Source: Castor canadensis (lineage: Eukaryota; Chordata; Mammalia; Rodentia; Castoridae). Taken from it: 64,000 bases of DNA. The notes beneath the pieces were generated by a model. That model did not search any database. It saw nothing but the letters and a program-made list of their open reading frames with translations, and was not told where the DNA came from. A program made the translations under genes and the position numbers. The stretch is taken from NCBI RefSeq assembly GCF_047511655.1, contig NC_133387.1, forward strand, positions 141,666,853-141,730,852. Direction: 5' to 3'. Below are positions 31,851-42,900 of the stretch, piece by piece; position 1 is the stretch's first letter; each line of letters opens with the position of its first letter.

Positions 31851-31867
31851 CATGAGAGGCTTCTTTT
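31851..31867. repeat. L1 target-site duplication, 5' side copy
   Basis: CATGAGAGGCTTCTTTT is identical to 27,834-27,850 and marks the truncated 5' end of the L1. Confidence 0.9.
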
Positions 31868-32409
31868 CACAGGTAGGAATCAAAGCTGTTCTTTCCCATC
31901 CTTCCCAGAGAGTCACAGAAGTGAACAAAAACCAAAGCCTGACAGACACACAAACTAATCTCAGAGTGTTCAGAAGCCAGTACCCACTGATGAGTGGGGA
32001 GAAGGAACTAAGCCTCCCTACCAAAATACTGTGACTCAGTGGGACTGTTTCAACATGGTCCACTTGACCTCAGCCATGCCACACAGGCAGCTTCTACAGC
32101 AGGCCATCAGCTGGCTCAGACTAACGTCTTCTCCACTCACTTTTATATAATGTATCGAGGTATCTATGCAGGAAATTTATTTAAGGAGTTTATTGTGGTT
32201 TTTCAAAGCACATCGACCTTCATTCATTCTTATAATAACCAAGGCAGAAGGAAGACCATTAGTCCTGTCTTATAAATGAGGACGTGATCAAGGGCACAGG
32301 ACAAGCTCATGTGGCCAAGAGGTGGCAACGCTGAGGCTAGACCCAGGCTTCTTGTCTCTGTCCTCTTCTACACAGTGACTCTAATGCCGAGGTAGAGACT
32401 AAAATATTC

Positions 32410-32495
32410 TAGTTCAGAGAGGCAGAGGCAGGAGGATGGTGAGTTTAAGGCCAGCCTGGGTATGTGGCAAGACCCTGTCCCAAATCATAAAAAAT
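32410..32495 (+). repeat. B1-like SINE fragment
   Basis: 'gtttaaggccagcctgggta' and 'caagaccctgtcccaaatca', followed by (ATT)n. Confidence 0.7.
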
Positions 32496-33220
32496 ATTAT
32501 TTCATTATTATTATTATTATAGTCCAGTACAGCTCAGCTGTGAAGAAGCGAGAAGGCAGACACAGGCAGCCCTAGACGATACTGAGCCTGCAGGGCTGGA
32601 CCTACACAGCTGTGGTTCTGCAAGGTGTGCGCCTCAGCACTGAAGGGCCCTTCTTCCTGCTTAATGGGAGATCAGCAGGAAGAAATGTCTCTTTTGCTCC
32701 ACAGATAACAGGCGCCTTTTGGGATGCCAGAAAGGGATAAATACAGGGAATTGTCCTGGGAGCCTACAGATTTATTTAACCTTGTGGTTAATAAAAATCC
32801 AGACCAAAAAATATTTAATTGCAAAAGGTAGATTGCCAAGCTAAGTTTCTGCTAGAACATATACAAGGTAAGACAAACGATGGGAATAAAAACCTAACTC
32901 AATTCAAATGAGTGCAGTGGCTACACACACTCCATAAAGTGACAGCAGTGACATCTGAACTAGAATACAGCAGCGGGTCAGACCTTGGTGTCATTTACTT
33001 GTATGGTTAGTCCCCCATGTTTTCACAGTACCAAACCACATTAGGTCAGTAGCAGTGCAAAGGTTGCTAGGAACTGTAATTGATTTGCTCTTAGATTATT
33101 CGAACTTTTCCCCCAAAATTGCATTTATAATAATAAAAACTGAAAGTGGGGGAGAGTTGTCACTATTTCAAAAATGTAACGTAAAAATCTATTTTTATTT
33201 TCCCATTTAAAAAAAAAGAA

Positions 33221-33301
33221 GACTGGGGTGCAGGTGTGGCTCAAGCATAAGAGCCCCTGCCCAGCAAGCTCCGAGGCCCAGCCCTGCCAAAAATAAAAAA
33301 G
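33221..33301 (+). repeat. Composite-SINE 3' unit
   Basis: 'ggtgcaggtgtggctcaagc' to 'cccagccctgccaaaaataa'. Confidence 0.75.
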
Positions 33302-33937
33302 ACTCATGTGAAAACAGTTTATTTTTTTCTCATTCAGACTTTTGTGGTTTATTTTTTACAAAATAGAAGACAAAATTTGGTTCTTTTATTAATACAGAAT
33401 ATGTAATACATGTTGAAATATATATATCTAGCACTTGTTATAAACACACAGCAAATTCAGCATCACTTAAACGGCCACCATGTTTTTCACATAGCTAGGA
33501 TTTACCAGAGGAGAAACAGTTTTCAGCTTAGGGCAGGGGGTGTAGCTCAAGTGACAGACCACTTGCCTAGCAAGCACAAGGCCCTGGGTTCAATCCCCAG
33601 TACCCCAAAACAAGAAACACTGTTTTCAGCTTGAATATATAAATAATCTTTGCTGCTTTATGTCAACCAGGATTTACAAAAGCCAGTCTAAAAACTACCA
33701 CCAGCTACAAAAGTGAGGAGCTCCAATACAGTTTTGCTCTCATGCCATAACAAGGACTTAAAAATACAGAAAGCCATAGGGAACCGATCACTTCAGCACA
33801 ACTGAGTAGGTCTGCTTAGTTAGGGTTTGAAGACGAATGCCAGGGGAATCCAAAAGAGAGGCTTTTGCATCTTCAGTTTTCAGACTTTTCATGGTCCATC
33901 CATCCCAAAATCTAGATGAATTATGCTGGCTCATCAC
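33300..33937 (-). other. LYSMD2: Probable LYSMD2 3' UTR
   Basis: This is the sequence after the LYSMD2 stop on the minus strand. Several AATAAA complements (TTTATT) occur near 33,384, 33,349 and 33,319, so the transcript probably ends around 33,300-33,370. A composite-SINE 3' unit (33,529-33,614), antisense to the gene, sits within it. The boundary is inferred. Confidence 0.45.
33529..33614 (+). repeat. Composite-SINE 3' unit in probable LYSMD2 3' UTR
   Basis: 'gggtgtagctcaagtgacag' to 'gggttcaatccccagtaccc'. The flanks AGAAACAGTTTTCAGCTT (from 33,512) and AGAAACACTGTTTTCAGCTT (from 33,613) are near-identical target duplications. Confidence 0.88.
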
Positions 33938-33980
33938 CTAACTGTGATAGAGAGAAGTTGCATAGGGATCATTTTCATCT
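33938..33980 (-). CDS. LYSMD2: LYSMD2 coding exon 3 (short terminal exon)
   Basis: Only 43 nt are coding. After a TTCTTTTCAG acceptor it reads RDENDPYATSLYHS and stops with TAG at 33940-33938. The YATSLYHS end is the LYSMD2 C-terminus. Confidence 0.93.
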
Positions 33981-36900
33981 CTGAAAAGAAGAAACAGAAC
34001 CTAAGCCAACATTTAAAACTGTATGCAGAAAATAAAACATGTACATATTATACACTTTAAAACTCACTTTGCAAAGAAGGGCAGGAGTGCATCAACTCAG
34101 AATGTTGTGCACGCCTTGGAAGTTGTATAAAAGGCAAATACTTATTCAGCTGTGCCTTACTGTCTCCATCTTATTGGTGTCTCCATTATTGAAATAAAAA
34201 ATGGTATTTGTTTAGAGCTGGGCATGGTGGCTCATGCCTGTAATCCCAGCATTTGGGAGGCTGAGGCAGAAGAATCTAACTTTGAGGCCTACCTCAGCTT
34301 ATAGTGAGAACCTGTCTCAAAAAATAAAATAAAATAAAATAAAAGGTATCTGTACTAAATTAAAAAAAGAAAAAAATGATCAAAAAAGGTATTTGTTTAT
34401 ATAGTATTTGAGGATATTACATTAAAGTTGTACTAAATTATATTTATATTTTCTATATTCTTTCTCTTTCTCAAACGGATCTGATATATCTACACCAAAG
34501 GGGAAACATACAAAAAAGATGAATAAAACAGAAAAATCAGGAATAGGGAAACGAGGAGAAACAATAAACTAATCATAAGAAATATTATAGTGTCTGCACC
34601 CAAGCATCAACTTTAGTTGTGGGCTTCCCAGTAGCCAGGGAGAAAAAGGAAACACAATAGGTTGTGCCTTCTTGGAATCACAGAGGAAACCAACTCTATA
34701 AGAGAGAGAAAGGTTCACCCTAGTGCCAAATTAAAAATTTAAAAACCTGAGACCCTACCTGAAAAATAACCAACACAAAAAGGGCTGGGGGCATGGCTCA
34801 AGTGGTACAGCACCTGCCTACCAAGCATGAGGCTTTGAGTTCAAAAGTACCACACATAAAAAAAAAAATCTTAGATAGGAGTAAAGATTTGGTAACAAAA
34901 AATGGAGCGTGTCTTTAACAAATTTTGTAAGGGTCAGTATTTTACAAGTCTAGGGCACTGCTTCTGTTGAAGGTGTCAACGAGACCTTCAGTTTGGCTGC
35001 TATCCAGAATTGCAAGCTGGACAGTGCTGGTACTAAAACAAGCAAGCCAGGTTTTTATAGCAGTCAGCAGGGGCAAAGGCCGTGCGCAGCAGCAGTGGCA
35101 GCTCTGTTTGACAATAGTTTGCAAAGCAAGGACCTCTTAAGAGTAACCAGTTAGACCCCTGCCTCCGCAGGGGTCCTCACCTGCTCTCTTCCTTCAGCTT
35201 CCTGGTGGCCTGTGTGGACAGCTCAATCCGCAAGTCCAGTCTCTGCAGGAAGTCTCTGGCCGATACTTCTTCCACCTGCTGTGCGGGCTGCGTGTCCTGA
35301 GGACTGAGCGGGGACTGCTCTTCCCCGGCCACCGCAGGCTCCTCCCCCTGAAAAAAGCTGCTCTCCAGAGTTTCATTTTGTGGAGAGTCAACAGAGTCAA
35401 GTCCATTAAATGGCAAAGGCTTCTCTGATACCACGGGGATGTTCAGGGTTTTCTTCAGGAATATGCAGTCGTTGGTGAACAGCTTATTTGCCCTTTTAAT
35501 CTGTTCCATCTGAAATACAAAAGGGAAACACAGTTTCATAGAGCAGAGTCCAGGAGGAGGGCTGTTGTACAACACAGAACTACAAACATTTGTGAGCAAT
35601 GTTTTCCCTGGACTCAAGAGTCTTCATTCAGATTTTGTCACCGCTACCAACACTTCCCGTTATTTGAAGAGCTGTCATGAAGTTCTGTTTTCCAATTTAA
35701 AAAAAATGAAACACTCATTTCCCTCACTGTATTATTTCCTCTACAAGGCAGTGTTTCATCGATGACCCCAAATCTCTCAACCTGAAAACATAGAACTTTG
35801 AGGCCAGGTGCATGGATCACATCTGTAATCCCAGCTATTCAGGAAGCAGCCATCAGGAGGATTAAGGATCAAAGTCAGCCCTGGCAAAAAGTAGGTGAGA
35901 CCCACCCCCCATGTCAACAAAACAAGCTTGGAATGGTGATACACAGCTGTAATCCCAGTTATGTAGGAGAATAGAGGTCCAAGGCCAGCCCTAGGCAAAA
36001 TTTTAAGACCTGATCTGAAAAATAACTGAAGCAAAAAAGAGCTGGAGATATGGCACAATGGTAGAGTGCCGGCCCTAAGTTCAAACCCCAGTACTGCCAA
36101 AAATACCCCAGAGAACTTTCAACACTTAATAAATTCCATTCTTAATTGCTGTTACCTGAATTTTTACCAAGTCTTTTTATTGTTGCTACTTTCCTTGTGG
36201 AGGGCTTCCTTTGTTTCTAGAATGCACCTGGTGAATGAACAGATACAGGAGGTCCCACAGGCATAAATACATGCAGAATTTGGAAGAATGCTGTGACTAG
36301 GACTCCCATTATTTAGAAAGCCCTCACAGGGAAGGTGGGGTTCTGACTGTGATGCTTTTGACTTCAAATAGAACTTGAGGAATAAGGAGATACACGCGAC
36401 AAGTCAGGGAAAGATGCGGGAGCACTTTCCATTCAAGGTCTTGCTCTTTTGTCCTGTAGAGTGAGTATGTGAAGACTCACTTTTCACATTAAAGAACCAA
36501 GGCTCACAGAGATTTTGTAGCTTGGAGTCATCACACAAGCAGCATAAGACGGGCTAGAATTTAAAAGAGGTATTCATAACCTCCGACTCCCCCACAGCCT
36601 CCAGATGCCTCCCCAGCCGGAGGTGGGAAAGGGGGGTGGGAAGGGAGGATGCAAGTTGCATAGATTATCTCACTTAACCTTCACAGCAGTTCTGCAACCG
36701 AGCTACTACCATCTCCTCTCTACAAACGAGGAAATGGGGACTCACGAGCGTGAAGTGGCCTAAGTCCACTATGGTGGCAGGCACAGACGGGATTCAGACT
36801 ACACTGGCCCCATACTTATGTTCATCGCACCTGCTTATGACGGGTCTGCGCCCAAGCATGCCAGGCACTGTAGCAGCTCATTTGCACAATTCTTTCTGGT

Positions 36901-39900
36901 GACTATGTAAATAAGAATGTAAATTTGGTGAGCTGGCTAAAAACACACAGGTTTGGGATCCTGCCAGGCCTGATTCAAATCCCAGCCACACCAAGACAGA
37001 CTGTATGAACATAAGCGTGTTTTTCTCGTATAGCCTGCTTCCTCAGATGTAAAACAAGCATCATCGACACTTTATAGGGTTGTAGCAAGGACTGCATAAA
37101 TCTGTCCTTCCTTCCTTCCTTCCCTCCTTCCCTCCCTCCCTCTTCTACTTCTTCCTTCCCGCCTTCCTTCCTTCCTTCCCTCCCTCCCTCCCTCCTTCCT
37201 TCGTACCAGGATTGAGCTCGAGGCCTCAAGCCTGCTAGGCAAGTCTCTACCACTTGAGCCATGGCCCCAGTCTAGTTTTAGATTTTCTATATGTAGAGAG
37301 AGGACACACATATATATGAAGATAAATGGAATATACCAAGTGTGCCATCCATTGCCAGGCACTCTACATCTGTCTCTCTCTGTCTCTCTCTCTTTCTCTC
37401 TCTCTGTCTAGATTGTACTTACTATTCTCCATTTTCCAATGAAAAATCCAGGTATATAGGAGATGACTGATTTGAACAAGTATGTACTGCTCTATAAATG
37501 TTTGAACTGGAATTTCTGCCTGACTCTCAAGTCCACACAATGCCTGATTAAAGTGCATGATTAATGGAATCAATTTTTAGGAGCCTTTCATGCCAAATTG
37601 ATTCAAAGTCAGAAAAAAAAAAAAACCAAAACCCTTGTATTTCTGCTTCAAAGAACTTGCTGAAACGAGAGTGAAACAAGCGGGCCCTGTTCCCCTGCTT
37701 CCTAGCGAGAAGCTACATCCTTGCCTTAGCACCTTTAAAGCTTTCTCGGTTTTCTTTAAGCTACTACATTAAAGGAAGGGTGGAGGAGGTTCTTTGTGTT
37801 CTAATTTCAGAAGAGATGGCAAAGGGACAGAGGGAAGTCATGGGCATGGGCAGGTACATTTTAGAGACAAAACTGAAATCTAAAAATCTCAAATATCTCT
37901 GCTCTAGCTAAGGTTTAGATCTGAGAGAACTGAGTAACTTGAACTGGGCCCAAGGCTGATTCAGATATTTTCTAATCTGTCCTTTCTACCTCTACTTTTT
38001 GCCACCACATCTGGCTCCTCCATCTCTCTTAGTGCACTGGTTCCAGTGGCACAGAGCCTCTGCCAGCTACAGGGTCAGCACGTGACTCATTCCTGCCCTC
38101 TGAAGCACCACAGTGCCCTAACTTTTGTGATAAATCACAGTTTCATCAACAGCCAAGATGCCCCACTAAAATGTGGTATTTATACACAATGGAATTTTAT
38201 GCAGCCATGAAGAAGAATGAAATGTTATCATTCGCTGGTAAATGGATGGAATTGGAGAACATCATTCTGAGTGAGGTTAGCCTGGCCCAAAAGACCAAAA
38301 ATCGTATGTTCTCCATCATATGTGGACATTAGATCAAGGGCAAACACAACAATGGGATTGGACTATGAGCACATGATAAAAGCGAGAGCACACAAGGAAG
38401 GGGTGAGGATAGGTAAGACACCTAAAAAATTAGCTAGCATTTGTTGCCCTTAATGCAGAGAAACTAAAGCAGATACCTTAAAAGCAACTGAGGCCAATAG
38501 GAAAAGGGGACCAGGAACTAGAGAGAAGGTTAGATCAAAAAGAATTAACCTAGAAGGTAACACCCACGCACAGGAAATCAATGTGAGTCAATGCCCTGTA
38601 TAGCTATCCTTATCTCAACCAGCAAAAACCCTTGTTCCTTCCTATTATTGCTTATACTCTCTCTACAACAAAATTAGAAATAAGGGCAAAATAGTTTCTG
38701 CTGGGTATTGAGGGGGTGGGGGGGAGAGGGAGGGGGTGGAGTGGGTGGTAAGGGAGGGGGTGGGGGCAGGGGGGAGAAATGAACCAAGCCTTGTATGCAC
38801 ATATGAATAATAAAAGAAAAAAAAAAGGGTGAATTTAGGGCCAAGAGTGGTGGTACATACCTATAATTCCAGCTACTTGGGAAGTGAATATCAGGAGAAT
38901 CATGGTTTTAGGCCATCTGGGCAAAAAGTTAATGAGACCCCCATCTCAACAAATAAGCTGGGTAAGATGTCAAATGCTGTAATCCCAGCTACACGGGAGG
39001 CTGAGTCAGGAGAATCTCAGTTCAAGGCTGGCCCAGAGTAAAAACACAAGACTCCATCCAAAAATAACTAAAAGCAAAAAAGAGCTGGGGGAGGGGCTCA
39101 AGTGATAGAGCACCTGCCTAGCAAGGGTGAGGCTCTAAATTCAAATCCCAGTACTGTTAAAAACAAACAAACAAAAAGGATACTGGAGAATCTATGAAAA
39201 CCCCAAATTAGGCTACTTTGCTATACCTCCCACTATTTCCAGCCCAGTGAGAGTCAACGATCTCCACCAGCAGTAGGGGCTGAAGTTATAAACAGTACAG
39301 ATTCGCACACCCAGGGCTTATTCTCCTGAAAATGACAGTCAGCTTTTTCTCAGAGGCGACTTTTACACAGGGAGTGTTAAGCAGCAGCTTGCTCAGCAGC
39401 TAAAGAGAAGAGAAAGAGATGTCCCTAGGGATAAAACTGCAGGAGGTCACCAAAGGTCCTGGGGACCACGGGGCCTCTGCACTGCAGAAAAGACAGGCAA
39501 GGTGCCCCGGTGGGGGGGGGAGGGCGAGAAGACAAAGAAAAAGTTTATGCAAATAATAGGTCCACTCTTGCCATCTCCTTCCCCCTTTCAGTTTCTTTGC
39601 TATTCTCTGGAGGTTTTTCCAGGGGTTTGCAAAACAGAAAGTTCACAGTAACAGCCTAGAGCTAGTCAATTTTCTCCAGAGGACTGGATCTAACTAAAAG
39701 GAGCCAGGGTGGCAGAAAAAGCAACAGTTAAATCTAGAATCCAGGGAGATTAAACGTGGGGGAAATCCAGCCCAAGCAGGCTCATGTCTGAGGTTTGAAC
39801 TGTGTTTATGGCGTTTATCAACCCCGCCCAAATAGTTTCGGTTTCCCAGACCCACTTCCTCAAGGCTCAAACCTAATGTAAATCAACGTGAAGACTCTTC

Positions 39901-42900
39901 AGCTGGAGGTCATGGCCAGCCTGTCCCAGCCACTGCACAAGCAGAAGATTTTGTAGATTTCAGAACTGGCCTCATCTTCAGTGACTGCACCTCCTCGCTC
40001 AACCTCTAGCCCGGGCTCCATCTTCCTCCGCCTGCTCAATTCCAGGGCCTACAATTTCATACCAGCCAGGCTGCTTTGTGGACTGGGTTCACACATATGT
40101 GAAAGACCCACCAGGTGTCAAGTGCCAGGCTGGAAGATACAACGATGAGTCAGACAAGTTCCCTGGCTTCTCAAGTAGTGACAGGCTAGGAAGCCGAGAA
40201 TTGGTAAACTCACCATGAGTACAAAGAGAGTAACATGCACTATCTTGTAGCCTCAGCGTCTAACACAGGGCCTCAAACAAATCAGGTCCAATAAAAGTAG
40301 GGAAAGAAATAATGAGAACCAGTTAGGACTGACTATTAATGACTAAAAGGGGGAAGGTAGAAAAAGGTCATAAAGATAGTTTTCTAGCCAGGCACGGTGG
40401 CTCATGCCTGTATTCCTAGCTATTCAAGAGGCAGAGATCAGGATTGTGGTTTGAGGGCAGGCAGGGCAAAGAGTTTGAGAGACCCCCTTCTCAATCAATA
40501 AAACCTGGGTGTGGTGACACCATTTTAGCTACACAGGAAGCATAAACAGGAAGATCACAGTTCAGGCTGGCTGAGCATACATGCAAAACCATAAAAGGGC
40601 TGGCTGAGTGGCTCAAGTGGTACAGCGCCTGCCTAGCAAGCACAAGGCCCTGAGTTCAAGCTCCACTACTGCTGGGGTTGGGGAGAGGGAAGATTTTTTT
40701 TTTCTTGTTTCTTTTTTTTAGAAGGGACTTTTCTTTTGTGGTATTGGGGTTTGAACTCAGGGCTTTGCACTTGTTAGACAGGTATTCTACCACTTGAGCT
40801 GTGCTGCCAGCAAAAAAAGATAATTTCTAAGTCACTGGCAGAAGATGTGTTTTTGAACTTCCCATTCTTCTTTCCCATGGAGGAGGAGGAATGTCCTGGG
40901 TCTCCAGGCCAGGTCTGGAGCAGAGATACTCAAACTAAACAGCAAGCAAACAAGGCCACCAGCAACTCAGCCAGCATCCAGCCCTCTCCCCACCTCCCTC
41001 CCCCCTCTACTGCTTTGGTCTAAGCGCTTGTCCCTTGTCACCTGCATCATTGCAAATGCCTTCCTCCCACCTGGTCTCTAGCTTGGTGCAGACCCCCTCA
41101 GCCTACTATCAAAGCAGCAGCCAGAGCGATCCTTTTCATGCCTAAGTCACATCATGTCACTCTTCAGCTCAACCCCCTCCCCCCAGGGTCCTAACTCAGA
41201 GAAAAGGCCTAATTCCTTAAAATGGCTTCCGAGGCCCTAATAATCTGGTGTGGCCGGACCCTGCTGCAACATAAGCACCAGCCACACTACCCCTGAAAGT
41301 TCCCAATCATGCTTCCACCTCAGAGCCATTGTCCCATTGTTCCTTCTGCCTGGCATATTCTTCACCAAGTATCCACCGGCTCTCTCCTTTACCTCTTCCG
41401 CCAGGCTTTCCCTGCCCAACCCATTTTAACCTGCAGTCATTTTCACCGACCCTTCTTACCTTCTTGATTTTTTTTCCATCTGTTCATTAATCATTGACAT
41501 ATAACATTGTATTTCTGTCTCCACAAGGAGACAAAAATATAAGCCCCATGAGGGCAAGGGTTTTTATTTATCCATTAATGTATCACCTGAAAGGTAGAAC
41601 TGAAACAAACAAAAAAACAATTGTATGAATGATTAATACTGTTGGGAAAACAAAGCAGGGAAGTTATGAAAAGTGCTAGTGGGGAGCCAGGCATGGTAGC
41701 ACCTGTAATCAATCCCAACACTCAGAAGGCAGAGCTGGATCATAAGTTCCAGACCAGCCTGAGCTGTATAACAAGACCATGTCTCAACAGCCACCGCACC
41801 CCGCAAAAAAAAAGTCCCAATGGGAAGACAGTTGCCATTTGATGTAGAGTGGTCAGAGAAATCTCCTAGAGGAAATATTTAAGCAGATTTGAAGGCAATG
41901 AAGGGAGCAAGTCAAACACCCAGAACTTGCTACATCAACTGCACAGAACTCAGTGAAAAATGAAAATGTGGGGTCCTTGTTTACAAACTATTAAAAATTT
42001 CAAGGCATGACAGCAGAGTCTTGGGTGATTATACAGGTTACAGAGCCATGAAGCCAGTCCTGCACGTAGTTACTAAAGAAAGACTGTTCCAGACACATGA
42101 AACAAAGTGTGAAGACCCCAAAGAGGAACGAGGCTTTGGAAAGAAGCAAAGAGGTCATGCTTATTTAAGACAGAGATTCAGGGACTCCTTTTCTGGCTGG
42201 CATTGTGATGTCACAGGTTCAGGTCAGCTGGGACCCTTCGTTTTTGGTCTACTCCAGAGCATTCCTTTCCTGTTCAGGACTGTCAGAGGAACATCAGTCT
42301 GAGTTGCAGGAATCCCAGCTACACAGCAAGCACAGGAAGAGGATCCAGGCCAGGGGCTCAGGCAAAATGCAACATCTTATCTCAAAAGTAATCAAAGCAA
42401 AAAAGGTTGGGGGTGTGGTTCACATGGTAGAGTGCCTGCCTAGTAAGTGCAAGGCCCCTGGGTTCAAACCCTAGTACTGCCAAAAAAGAAAAAGAAGAAA
42501 AAACCTTTGTTCCACTTAAAATCTCTTTTACCATGAGTAAATCCAATTAATATCAGTAGATAGTAATTAAAGCAAGAAATATCACTTCACTGTTACGGTA
42601 TCATCACTTTCACAGGTTCTAGATATCCAGTGAAATTTGGGAAGAAAGTCTCCAAAAATGTTATTGACTATAATTCTGGGCCCAAACCAGTGAGGACAGT
42701 CAGCAATGTCCACCAGCCTCGGGGGGTAAAGGCCAGAGAAACTGCTAAATATCCCACAATACACAGGACAGCCTCCTTCAACAAGTAATTATCCCACCCA
42801 TAGCATCAATAGTACTGAGGTTGAAAAACCTGGTAATGGGCTATTTCTAATAATCAATTACAGCTCTCAATTCATGACACCTAAGCCTAACATATTCAAA

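Larger units (their letters stand above)
26731..33299. other. SCG3-LYSMD2 intergenic region (tail-to-tail genes)
   Basis: SCG3 and LYSMD2 converge here. The region holds a composite SINE (27.25-27.58 kb), an AT-rich palindromic patch, the 4-kb L1 (27.85-31.85 kb), a B1 and a composite-SINE 3' unit. Bases 31,870-32,400 and 32,500-33,200 look unique, and I see no gene. Confidence 0.75.
33981..35180 (-). other. LYSMD2: LYSMD2 intron 2
   Basis: This 1.2-kb intron carries a B1 SINE (34,216-34,345) and a composite-SINE 3' unit (34,738-34,872). The rest is A/T-rich unique sequence. Confidence 0.85.

Noticed and set aside
35777-36100. 107-codon minus-strand frame with leucine-rich hydrophobic translation
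   Set aside because: It is the reverse strand of a full-length composite SINE; similar hydrophobic frames recur at other SINE copies.
37098-37205. Possible CRISPR-like or satellite array
   Set aside because: It is a simple (CCTT/CCCT)n microsatellite with no spacers; CRISPR arrays are not expected in a mammalian nuclear genome.
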